From assembly GCF_000715075.1 (NCBI RefSeq), contig NC_134097.1:127284997-127348996 (forward strand): DNA of 64,000 nucleotides, given 5' to 3'. Source of the stretch: Nicotiana tabacum (taxonomy: Eukaryota > Streptophyta > Magnoliopsida > Solanales > Solanaceae). Positions 46,915 to 58,318 of the stretch are shown here, one piece after another. The number at the start of each line of letters is the position of its first letter. Position 1 is the first letter of the stretch. The notes under the pieces are model-generated. The model was not told the origin of the DNA and did not search any database. It saw nothing but the letters and a program-made list of their open reading frames with translations. The position numbers and the translations under genes were made by a program.

Positions 46915-47265
46915 TTACCCTTCGCGTTCGAGAGTGGAGCCTCGCGTTCGCGAAGAGGCAGTTGAGGAAGGCAATGATTAAGCCTTCGCGTTCGCAAGAA
47001 GGGCTTCGTATTCGCGGAAGGCTGGGAAGTGGTGCATCGCGTTCGCGAGAAGGTCTTCGCGATCGCGAAGAGGAATTTGGGTCAGATGAGTTTGAGGTCA
47101 AGTGTTCATCTCGTTCACGGAAGGGTGAGCGCGTTCACGAAGGGTGAGGTAGAGGAAGTATCGAGTTCGCGATAGTCATGTCGCGTTTGCATAGAGGAAA
47201 AGTTGGTCAAAGTAAGTTTGTGTTTCGCGAACGCGAGGGTTTGACCGCGTTCGCGAAGAAGGAAA
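46915..47265. repeat. TTCGCGAACGCGAA palindrome island in LTR D
   Basis: More than a dozen degenerate copies of TCGCGTTCGCGA and TCGCGATCGCGA in 350 bp, about 680-1030 bp from the LTR start. Confidence 0.85.
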
Positions 47266-48253
47266 TTAAGGCCTGGGCAGATTATTTTTTACTCATCTTG
47301 TCCACGATTTTGGGGCTCATTTCCTCCATAATTGGCCATTTTGGGAGATTTTTGAAAGAGATTGAACAGGGATTCAAGAGGAATCATTGTGAGGTAAGAT
47401 TTTCGGACTTAAAACTCGATTATTATGTGAATTCTACCTAGAAAATCATGGAAACTTAAGCTAAAAATAGAAGAACTAGGGCTTGGAATTTTGGACTTAT
47501 GATTGGGGATTTAGAGGACCATTTGGGGTCGGATTTGAGAACTTATGATATGTATGAACTCATGGGAAGATAAGGAATGGTATAAAAATTTCTGAATTTC
47601 GAGACGTGGGACCGAGGGTCGAGTTTTGGTAATTTTGGGATTTGTGCCCTTTATTGATTGTTTTCGCTTGAGCTTTGTTCCGTTGGCATATTTTGACATC
47701 TTCGTTCTGATTTTGGAATGATTCGACGCGCGTGGAGGCCGATTCGAGGGGCAAAGGCGTCGCGAGCTAGAGGTTTAGCCAGTTCGAGGTGAGTAAAGAT
47801 TGTAAATGATGTTTTGAGGGTTTGAAACCCCAGATTGCACATCGTAGTTCTATCTTGAGGTGAGACACACCTTTGATGATGAGCGTGGGGTCGTGTACTA
47901 TTGGGGATTGTGACTTGGTCCGTACCGATTGATGATTTTACCACGTATTTGACTGGAAACTATTTGCTATCATCATTATTTGAGCTGAATGTCATATTTG
48001 GGCTTTGTGCCAACTATTTGAACCCTTCGGGGATTTTCATTGCTGTTTTCTCACTATTTTGACTTTATACTTGAACTCAGTCATGTTATTTTCCATTGTT
48101 TTCATACTCAGCCATGTTTACTCAGTTTTAAGACTTAAATGATATTTTAAATGATGTTTGGGCTGAGAAATACTATTTTATATAGCCCGAGGGGCTTGTG
48201 AGTATTTTTGATTGAGTAAGGCCGAGGGCCTAAGTTGTGAGGAAACACTGCTA

Positions 48254-48408
<155 letters not shown>

Positions 48409-49222
48409 TTGTTTTGATGCCACAAGATGTCTTGTTATTGCGTTTGGGCCGTAAAGGGCCCCTCTAGGAGTCTGCACACCCCAGTGAGCATGGGTAGCCA
48501 TTGTGATGTGAGATTGAGCCCGAGGGGCTGGTATTGTTCTATGTGATTGCCCGAGGGGCTGGTACTGTTCTGAGATGTTGCCCGAGGGGCGGATTTTGTT
48601 GATACTTTGCCCAAGGGGCGAACTGCTATGTGTTTACCTTACCTTAATTACCTGTCAATTACTTGTTTACTTGCTAAAAGAGGATTTTACTTGCCTTTCC
48701 ACTGTTTTACTACCTTTAAATGGTTTTACTACTTCATTATAGAATGCCTTGTACCTTACGTGTTTTCTTACTTTCAGTCGTTATTTACATTTGTTACTAA
48801 CTTTACTCCCTGCACCCCTATGTGCAGATTCAGGCGTAGCTGGTACCGCTCCCAATTGTTGATCCCTCCAGGTTCAAGCGAGCGTTCGGAGACTATGAGG
48901 TAGTTGTTGACATCCGCAGCCCTGTGTGTCTACTCTTTTATCATTTCTATTTCCCTTCAAACATTTGTACTAGTTTATGGATTTAGTAGACTTGTATTAT
49001 GACTTATAGACGCTCATGACTTGTGACACCCTGGTTAGGGCTGTGTTGGGTTGTACTTCCGCACTTTATTGACATTATCCGCTACCTAATATTGCTATAT
49101 CATATTTTAAACTGCTTTTATGTTATTTAACTGTTTAAAAAGTAAATTGGGTCTAATTGGTTGGCCTTGTCTTAATAAGAGGTGCCATCACGACCGGGTT
49201 TGGGTTTAGGGTCGTGAAAAGT

Positions 49223-49234
49223 TGGAATTAGAGC
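49223..49234 (+). other. Primer-binding site of element D (degraded)
   Basis: TGGAATTAGAGC, two differences from the initiator tRNA-Met complement, three bases after the LTR. Confidence 0.75.
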
Positions 49235-49420
49235 CTAGGTTACATAGGTCTCACGAGTTATGAGCCGGTTTAGTAGAGTCTCGCGAATCGGTACGGAGAC
49301 GTCTGTATTTATCCTCGAGAGGCTGCATAACCTTTAGGAAAAACTTCATATTCTTGAAATTCTTGTCGTGCGAACTTGTTGATCTGAGTACTAAACTTCT
49401 GTTATTCTATTCTCTCACAG

Positions 49421-50525
49421 ATGGTGAGGACACACACTACCGGACGGGGTGGACGACCACCAGTGCCACCAGCTGAGGCCGAGGACGCAGTCGTGGTCAT
49501 GGAAGAGGTAGAGCAGCAAGGGCAGCACCTTTAGATCCACCAGCTGCCCCAGCTCAGGATCAGGCTCCAGCTATGGATGCTCCAGTGGCACCAATTCAGG
49601 CATCAATTGTGCCTATTATGATTCCGAGTCTTCAAGAGGCCTTGGCACAGATCTTATCCATTTGCATTGGCCTGGCTCAAGCGGTTTCAGCCACTACAGC
49701 CACAGCTACTTCGCAGGCTAGGGGAGGCAATCAGACTCCTGCCGCTCGCACACCTAAGCAGGTTGTGCAGGGACTTTAGACGCCTGAGGCACATCCAGTC
49801 CAGCTTGTTGCAACTGCTCAGGATTATGTAGTTCCTGTTATGTCGGAGGATGAGTAGCGTAGGTTGGAGAGGTTTGGTAGATTGCAGCCTTTGACCTTTA
49901 GTGGCGTAGAGGGTGAGGATTCCCAGGGCTTTTTGGATAAGTGTCAGAGGATGCTTCGTACTGTAGGTATTCTGGAGACCAGCGGGGTCACTTTTACCAC
50001 CTATCAGTTTTCAGGAGCTGCTTTCACTTGGTGGGAGGATTTTGAGAGGCGTAGGCCTGTTGGTGTAGCACCCCTTACCTGACAGCAGTTCTCCGTTCAA
50101 TTTCTAGAGAAGTATGTGCCGCAATCTCGTAGAGAGGAGTTGCGTAGGCAGTTTGAGTGGTTACGTCTGGGGGAGATGACCGTGTCACAATATGATTTAA
50201 GGTTCTCTGAGTTGGCTCGTCATGCCATTTGATTGGTCCCTACAGATAGAGCGAGGATCAGGAGGTTTGTTGATGGTCTTACTTATCAGCTCCGTATTCT
50301 CATGACCAGTGAGAGAGTGAATGGTGCTACTTTCGAGGAGGTTATGGATATCGCCCGTGAGATTGAGTCTGTTCGTCGTCAGGAGCGAGAGGAGAGGGAT
50401 ACCAAGAGGCCTCGAGGATCTGGCAGCTATAGTGGTGCTCCTTCGAGGGGCCACTTTCAGCACTACAGAGGCCATTCATTTAGGTCTGCTTAGCCAGTCG
50501 CCCAGGTTATTGTGGGGCATCTTCT
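49421..50525 (+). pseudogene. gag relic of element D
   Basis: ATG at 49421 (MVRTHTTGRGGRPPVPP), a frameshift near 49480, then MDAPVAPIQASIVPIMIPS onward. In-frame stops occur near 49780 and 49857 (CAG to TAG) and near 50083 and 50230 (TGG to TGA). All are explained by C-to-T or G-to-A changes when compared with the gag of A and C. The gag domain motifs LERFGRLQPLTFSG, FTWWEDFERRRPVG and FLEKYVPQSRREELR are present. Homology to A stops at about 50525, before the zinc knuckle. Confidence 0.9.
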
Positions 50526-50749
50526 TCGGTTTTTCGGATCAAAACCGGGCATGCAGTGCTTGTGACCTCGGCCATGTCTTGAGAAGCTCATATCTTTCAT
50601 CAACTTCTGCATTTGGATTAATTTCTTGCCTTTCTCTTTGTTTTTTTTCTTTATTGTGACTAACTTCTTTTAATCACCTCGGACTGTTGACTCGTATTCT
50701 TGCCGCGAACTTCTTTTGTTGCTGACTTAAATTGCATTCTGAAGTGAAT

Positions 50750-51440
50750 TCCCTAGTTTTCTAGGTAGGCTCCTGATTGCTGAACACTTGCACTGCTTTT
50801 CCTTCGGAACTACTTTCCCTTGAAACTTGAACTGTCTTTCCTTGTTCTCTAGGTGGGCGCCTGATTACTGAAACTTTCTATATTCCCTTGTTATCCAGGT
50901 GGACGCCTGATTACCAAAACTTGAAATGTATTCCCTTGTTTTCCAGGTGGGCGCCTGATTTCTGAACTTGAAATGTATTCCCTTGTTCTCCAGGTGGGCG
51001 CCTGATTGCTGAACTTGAAATGTATTCCCTTGTTCTTCAGGTGGGCGCCTGATTGCTGAAACTTGAATGTATTCCCTTGTTCTCCAGGTGGGCGCCTGAT
51101 TGCTAAATTTGAAATGTATTCCCTTGTTCTTCAGGTGGGCGCCTGATTGTTGAATTTTGAAATGTATTCCCTTGTTCTCCAGGTGGGCACCTGATTACCA
51201 AAACTTGAAATGTATTCCCTTGTTCTTCAGGTGGGCGCCTGATTACCAAAACTTGAGATGTATTCCCTTGTTCTCCAGGTGGGCGCCTGATTGCTAAACT
51301 TGAAATGTATTCCCTTGTTCTCCAGGTGGGCGCCTGATTGCCGAAACTTGAACTGAATTCCCTTGTTCTCCAGGTGGGTGCCTGATTGCCGAAACTTGAA
51401 TTGTATTCCCTTGTTCTCCAGGTGGGCGCCTGATTTCTAC
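50750..51440. repeat. Tandem array 1: about 14 units of about 48 bp
   Basis: The unit is TTCCCTTGTTCTCCAGGTGG followed by GCGCCTGATTGCTGAAACTT and a few more bases. Spacing between copies is 46-49 bp in the regular part (50850-51430); the first unit (about 50750) is more diverged and farther away. No frame is open through the array. Confidence 0.93.
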
Positions 51441-51544
51441 AAAATAGACAACAACAAAGAAAACTTCTGCCCTAGTTTGGTGCTGGGCGCATCTGTGAGT
51501 GTTAATTGAATCATGTTACCAGAAAATCTCAAATAATTTTAAAC

Positions 51545-53755
51545 TCTAGATCCCATTATCCAGGAGGGTCCTGAAAACTCCTAGTTAATGACAGTTTTAA
51601 AGCTAGGTTATATTTCCTAAAGGTACGACTTCCACTAAATCTTGTTATCTATGAAGGTCTTAAAACTACATCCCATTATCCAGGAGGGTCCCGACAAATG
51701 AAAATCAAGTATTATCTTAAGCGTAACAACTTTTACGGCTAAATTATGCTACCCTACAAGAGAACTTATGCTAAATCTTGTTATCTAATGGAAATATTAA
51801 AGCTAAGTCCCATTATCCAGGAGGGTCCTGAAAATCAAAAATCAAGTATTATCTTAAAATGGACAGTTTTACGGCTAAATTATATTACCCTACAACAGAA
51901 CTTACTCTAAACCTTGTTATCCAATGGAAATCCTAAATCTAGGTCCCATTATTCAGGAGAGTCCTGAAAACTCCTAATTGAATCCTATCTCAAACATGCA
52001 AACTTTTAAGCCAACTTATATTCCTCAAGGTAGAGCCTAGCTAGATCTTGTCACTCATGAACGTTTTGAATTTTAACTAAGTCCCATTGTCCAGGAGGGT
52101 CCTGAGAATTTTTAAGATTAAATCCCATTATCCAGGAGGGCCCTGAAATTTAAAATTAAATCCCATTATACAGGAGGGTCCTGAAAATTTAAAACTAAAT
52201 CCCATTATCCAGGAGGGTCCTGAAAACTTAAAAACTAAATCTCATTATCCAGGAGGGTCCTGAGAATTTAAAAACTAAATCTCATTATTCAGGAGGGTCC
52301 CGAGAACTTTCAAAATTAAATCCCATTATCCAGGAGGGTCCTGAAAACTTAAAAACTAAATCTCATTATCTAGGAGGGTCTTGAGAACTTTTAACTTTAA
52401 ATCCCATTATCCAGGAGGGTCATGAGAATTTTAAATTAAATCTCATTATCCAGGAGGGTCCTGAAAATTTAAAAACAAAATCCCATTATCCAGGAGGGTC
52501 CTGAAAACTTAAAAACTAAATCCCATTATCCAGGAGGGTCCTGAGAATTTAAAAACTAAATCTCATTATCCAGGAGGGTCCTGAGAACTTTTAAAATTAA
52601 ATCCCATTATCCAGGAGGATCCTGAAAACTTAAAAACTAAATCACATTATCCAGGAGGGTCCTGAGAACTTTTAAAATTAAATCCCATTATCCAGGAGGG
52701 TCCTGAAAACATTTAAAATTAAATTTCATTATCTAGGAGGGTTCTGAGAGCTTAAAAACTAAATCTCATTATCCAGGAGGGTTCTGAGAGCTTAAATACT
52801 AAATCCCATTATCCATGAGGGTCCTGAAAATTTAAAAACTAAATCCCATTATCCAAGAGGGTCCTGAGAACTTTTAAAATTAAATCTCATTATCCAGGAG
52901 GGTCCTGAAAACTTAAAAACTAAATCCCATTATCCAGGAGGGTCCTGAAAACTTAAAAACTAAATCCCTTTATCTAGGAGGGACCTGAGAATTTAAAAAC
53001 TAAATCCCATTATCCAGGAGGGTCCTGAGAACTTTTAAAATTAAATCTCATTATCTAGGAGGGTCCTGAAAACATAAAAACTAAATCCCATTATCCAGGA
53101 GGGTCCTGAGAACTTTTAAAATTAAATCTCATTATCAAGGAGGGTCCTGAGAATTTAAAAACTAAATCCCATTATCCAGGAGGGTCCTGAAAACTTAAAA
53201 ACTAAATCCCATTATCCAGGAGGGTCCTGAGAATTTAAAAACTAAATCTCATTATCCAGGAGGGTCCTGAGAATTTTAAAATTAAATCCCATTATCTAGT
53301 AGGGTCTGAAATTTTTAAATTAAATCTCATTATCCAGGAGGGTCCTGAGAATTTAAAAACTTAATCCCATTATCCAGGAGGGTCCTGAAAACTTAAAAAC
53401 TAAATCCTATTATCCAGGAGGGTCCTGAGAATTTTAAATTAAATCCCATTATCCAGGAGGGTCCTGAGAATTTAAAAACTAAATCCCATTATCCAGGAGG
53501 GTCCTGAAAACTTAAAAACTAAATCCCATTATCCAGGAGGGTCCTGTGAATTTAAAAACTATATCCTATTATCCAGGAGGGTCCTGAGAACTTTTAAGAT
53601 TAAATCCCATTATCCAGGAGGATCCTGAAAACTTAAAATATAAATCTCATTATCCAGGAGGGTCCTGAGAACTTTTAAAATTAAATTCCATTATCCAGGA
53701 GAGTCCTGAAAATTTAAAATTAAATCTCATTATCCAGGAGGGTCCTAAGAATCAC
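51545..53755. repeat. Tandem array 2: about 46 units of about 40-41 bp
   Basis: The unit is AAATCCCATTATCCAGGAGG followed by GTCCTGAAAACTTAAAAACT. About 42 regular copies run from 52082 to 53755, and four widely spaced, more diverged copies lie at 51550, 51668, 51802 and 51946. Two variants of the spacer (GAAAACTTAAAAACT and GAGAACTTTTAAAATT) are interspersed. Confidence 0.95.
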
Positions 53756-56348
53756 AAGTCAAACCTGTCTGGTGCTTGCTTTTCCCCGTTACGGAGGGTT
53801 TCTCCAAAACAAACGAAATTTTCTACCCCTGTTTCAATCAAAGAAAAATCTTGTCAGTTTAAAATGCGGTGGTTGGTTTGTGGTCTTGACTTTGAGGACG
53901 ATTGCTCCTCCACTGCCCACGATAACTTTGACTTTCACTCGAAAACCTTGCTAACCACTTTCTCTGTCATCCTTATCACAAAAAATACCTCTTCTCCGTT
54001 TAGACCCAATATCCTCTATCTGTTGCATTGCTCATGAACGAACATTTACCAAACCTTTGTGTCTCACATGAATCCCAAAGCACGTCAATTGCCACCCACT
54101 TAGTACGTATGCTGTTCTTTCTCGACTTAAACACTGGCCTTGGCCTTGAGGTCTAATGCTCCTTCACTTGCCATGATAACTTTGATATCTGCTTGGAAGA
54201 CCTTGCTTGTCACTGGTTAACCACTTTCTTTGTCAATCTTATCACAGAAAATACATTTGATCCGTTCACCCTACACCCTCCATATGTTGCATTGTTCATG
54301 AATTGATATATACCAAACCATTGTATTTCACATGAATCCCAAAGCATGTTGATTGTTACCAACTCAGTGTGCACGTTGTTCTTTCCTAACTTATGCCACT
54401 TTGATGTGCTGTCCAGATCCCGTTTTGTGCAATTGGAAAGCTGGTGGCAAATTTTGAAGTCATTTCTCACTTATTTTGACCAAACAAACTCAGGAAGAGG
54501 AAGTAAACAAGACAAAAGGAACAGAGTAAAGGACAAAGGAAAGAAATGATTCCTAACAAGAAAACTATAAAGTAGAAACCTATCAGATATGTATACCAAC
54601 TCTAATGACCATGACATGCACCTGTGGACTATTCTGTTGAGCAAGCGTGATGTTCAACTCTTGTTGTACCTTTAAACCGTGAAACTGGGCTTTAATGCTC
54701 CGATTATCCAATCTGATTCACAATCCTTCTTCGACTTGTAGTGCCCGAAGGGTTTTCACCATCAAGTCTCTCTCATTTTGTTCTTTTTCTCAACTTACCG
54801 TCTCCTCAAGGTGCCCGTGAAGATTTTCACCAATAAGACTCTCTCATTTTTTATTTCTCTCAACTTTCATCGCCTTACGATGCCCGTGAGGATTTTCACC
54901 AATAAGACTCTCTCATTTTTTTATTTTTCTTGTTTGACCGGAGTGTTGCCCCTGATATGATTCACCTCTACTTGCTCGCCTCGGCATCTCTCGAAGACTC
55001 ATCGAAAAGCCTTTCTCTGGACCGTAATGTGGGCTTTTGGATGGAGTTAGAAAGAAAGGGTATCAAAAGGCTCAAAACAAACTCAACCGGGTTCAAAATT
55101 ACAACTTTTAGAACCAAATTTTCTCACAACAACCGCAACTTCTGCCCCAGTTTCTTTGCTTGGAGACTTTTGGATTTTTATTTTGATGAGACCGAACCAT
55201 GAGGCTGCCTACGTATCCTTAAAAGGAATCAGGTCGAACGTAGTTCACGTCATAGGAATTACTTTGTTTGTTGTGATTTTTCTTTTCTTTTTCTTTCTCT
55301 TCTTTATCTTCTTTTTGTTTTTCTTTTTGTTGTTTTTTCCTCTATTTTTCTTCTTTTTTTTTCTTTTTCTTTTCATTCTTTTCTTTTTCTCTTCATTCTT
55401 TTCTTTCTCTTTTCATTCTTTTCTTTCTCTTTTTCTCTTTGTCCTTTACTTACATTTTGCACTTGCATTTCTGAACTTTACTACTGATTCCAAAAGAGGG
55501 GTATGAAAAAGAAATAAATAAGGCTCAAAAAGGGTAACAAAGGATAAAGTGTTTAGATAGCAGAACAAAATGCCTTCGTCATTCCAATCTTCAAAACATG
55601 CCAAGTACAAACAAACATAACTTAACCAAAGAAATCATACATAATATCTTTTGACGGCATCAGAATTGATAGCTATTTCTACACATTTGACTTCTACATC
55701 TATTAAATACAAAGCACCATTGGACAACACTCTCACTCACATTACCACGAACGACCCCCTGCAAATTTGGGGCGAACTTGCCTTTAGCTTCGATCCGATG
55801 CGGCAAGATGCATTTCAATAGGGTTTCTTTATGTCCTATCTGCCCCAGTTTCACACAATTCAGGCTTGAAGTGATTTCAAAATGCCTTTGCTTATTTCCC
55901 CTCGCATGTCCCTACATCTTCAAAATTGCTTCATTGCTTCATGACTAAATTGACTTTTAGAACCAGGCTGAGAATCATGCGTGCATGTCACATCACTAGA
56001 GTCAATAGGAAAAGAATTATAAAAGAAAAGAGAACTAAACAAAAATGACTAGCAGTTACAGAAAACAAAAAATTGCATTAGACAGCTGGTGAAAGGATTT
56101 GAACAACAAAATAAGCAAACTAAACTGGGGTTACAAACCTAGAACAAATTTAGACAACACTAAATGAGCTGCTACGACTAAACAACTAGGCAAAATAAAA
56201 GGATAGAAGGGTTTGAGTCACAAGACAATATCCGGATTACCACCCTGGAAATAACCCGGACAACAGAAATGACAACAAAATAAATCACCAAAACTCCTCC
56301 CTGTCTAACCAAGAAAAGAACGTCTTTCCAATCACCAAACTCAGCATC
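53756..56348 (-). repeat. Untranslated region of the Ogre remnant with further duplications
   Basis: Holds a 263-bp imperfect tandem duplication (53870-54110 and 54133-54373, both with CATGAATCCCAAAGCA), a 70-bp unit present three times (54741, 54811 and 54881, each with TTTTCACCAATAAGACTCTC or a close variant), a conserved block GAGGCTGCCTACGTATCC at 55201, and a 175-bp pyrimidine tract (55266-55440). I see no protein domain, although this is where pol would be expected. Confidence 0.75.
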
Positions 56349-58318
56349 TTAGCCACTGACTTCTGCATCAACAATACTAGGACCTTCACAAGTCCTCATC
56401 TCTTTGTCCTTAGCAAATTGCTTTTGGGTTCCCTGTGCCTGCTCGTTATTAGGATCAACCTCTGATAGCGCTGAAAGCTTCGTAGCACGTGGACCTCCGA
56501 GGATCTCAGAAGAATTCTCATATCCCTTTTCAAAATAAATCATACCCACCATATGCGTCTCATTACGCACAGGCGATGGCCCTTGGCTAGTGTCTGTTGC
56601 ATCTGGATTTTGCACGACAATGTCACCTTCATCAATAAGCTTCTGAATTGCTTTCTTCAGATGCCAACACTTCTCTATGTCATGCCCCGGGGTATCTGAA
56701 CAATATGCTGTACCTTTGAGAAAAATCAAACTTCTTTGGAAGAGAGTTTGGCATTTTTATCTGAATCGACTTCAACATGTCCAATTTCCTTAGCCTCTGG
56801 AACAGACTGGCATATGACTCTCCCAATGGAGTGAAAGTTTTCTTTCTCTGCAACCTCTTATTCTTAAATGCTTGATTGGGCCGGAAACCTGATCCAGGAG
56901 GGTTTCGATAGGCTCGTGGGGGCGGGTAAGACATTTGGGGAAGTGGTGTGGGCCATCCCGGGCCTTGTGGGTATGGAGCATATGGTGGTGCATTGTGGAC
57001 AGGGTACCGGGAAAGTAATGTACGACTTTGGGAGTTCTGTGGAGAGAAGTAGCATTAGGTAGGGTCATCTGGTGCACAAGGATATCCACGGGGACGATGT
57101 TGAGGCTAGAAGTGTTGAGCAGGAAGGCCCATCGGATCTTCTTTTCTATTTCTCTTTCTTCCACCCAAACTTACTGGGATGTTCTGAATGTCTTTCGTAG
57201 TATCTTTCAATGCCGAATAACTCATGATTTTGCCTGACTTGATTCCCTCTTCTATCATCTCCCCCATATTTAACACATCATTGAAAGGCTTACCCAAGGC
57301 CGGGATTAAATGACTGAAGTAGGTGGGCCCCTGGGCTTGTAGGAAAAGCTCAACCATTTCTTTTTCACTAATCGGGGTACTGACTTGAGCAGCTTGCTCC
57401 CTCCATCTGAGCCCAAACTCCCTAAACCTTTCCTCCGGTTTTCTTTTCCATTCTAGATAGGGAAGAGCGGTCTGGGGTAACGCCTGATTTTTATTGAAAG
57501 TATCGAACAAAATCTTGATCCACGTCACGCAATGTAGGCCACTTACCAACATCTTGACGATTATGTCATTCCAAAGCTGCCCCAGTCAAGCTCTCACTAT
57601 AATACGCCATCAACAAATCATCTTTCTTGCCAACACTTCTCATTTTACTGCAAAAGACCCTAAAATGGGCTATCGGATCCCCATGCCCATCATACAAGTT
57701 AAATTTTGGCACTTTAAATCCCGCGGAAAGGTGAACGTCAGGGGATACAGACAGTTCTTTGTAAGCCATGCTACCCTGGTCTCCCATTCCTTGCTTGTTC
57801 TCTAAGGACTGTTCTATGCCTTTTAGCCTCCTGGGTATCCCATATCGCCCTTCTTTTCCTGTGAACTTTTCATTTTCAACATGAGCCTCATCCCGCGGGC
57901 CTTGCTTGTATGAGTTGGGGACCTTGTGGGCAACCTCTGAGGGGTAATGCTGGGCATCATGAGCTTTGGGTGGGTGTTCATTGTCGGGGATAGTGGATGT
58001 GATAGGAGTGCACTTTTGGGAAAAGATAGTTGGAGGACAAGTGATAGAGCTACTAGGGTGGTTGGGAAAGCTGTGATAAGCGGGTGGATCTGAAAAGTAT
58101 AGAGGATCATCTGGCATTGGGTCCGGAGTTTGGGTAAGGGCAGCATCTAGGAAGCTAGGTGGTGGTGGAGGTGATGCCTTCCCAGTCATCCAAGCCTGAT
58201 ACATGTCCGCCATGTGTTGTCTTAACATCTTTACCTCTTCAACCAACCCATTGTCCTGTTCAGACAACTGCTTCCGGGCACCGGTATCAACCAACTCAGT
58301 TCTGTTGTTGTTTGTCAT
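56349..58318 (-). pseudogene. gag relic of the Ogre/Tat element
   Basis: ATG at 58318 (MTNNNRTELVDTGARKQLSE), with a coiled-coil-like VEEVKMLRQHMADMYQAWM, then a Pro-rich region. The gag domain begins FKVPKFNLYDGHGDPIAHFR (near 57700). A TGG-to-TGA stop follows GAALE (near 57575) and a frameshift lies near 57450. The other frame then continues with RFREFGLRWREQAAQ and GKIMSYSALKDTT. After a second shift comes KKTFTPLGESYASLFQRLRK (near 56840), and after another GHDIEKCWHLKKAIQKLID (near 56690), the region where Tat gag has a variant zinc finger. It ends at 56349. Confidence 0.88.

Noticed and set aside
50750..53755. CRISPR-like array of regular repeats
   Set aside because: The spacers are themselves repeated variants, not unique sequences, and the array lies in a plant Ogre retrotransposon. 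It is an ordinary tandem array.
55156..55506. 116-codon frame rich in phenylalanine
   Set aside because: It is the translation of a pyrimidine tract in untranslated Ogre sequence and lacks any domain.
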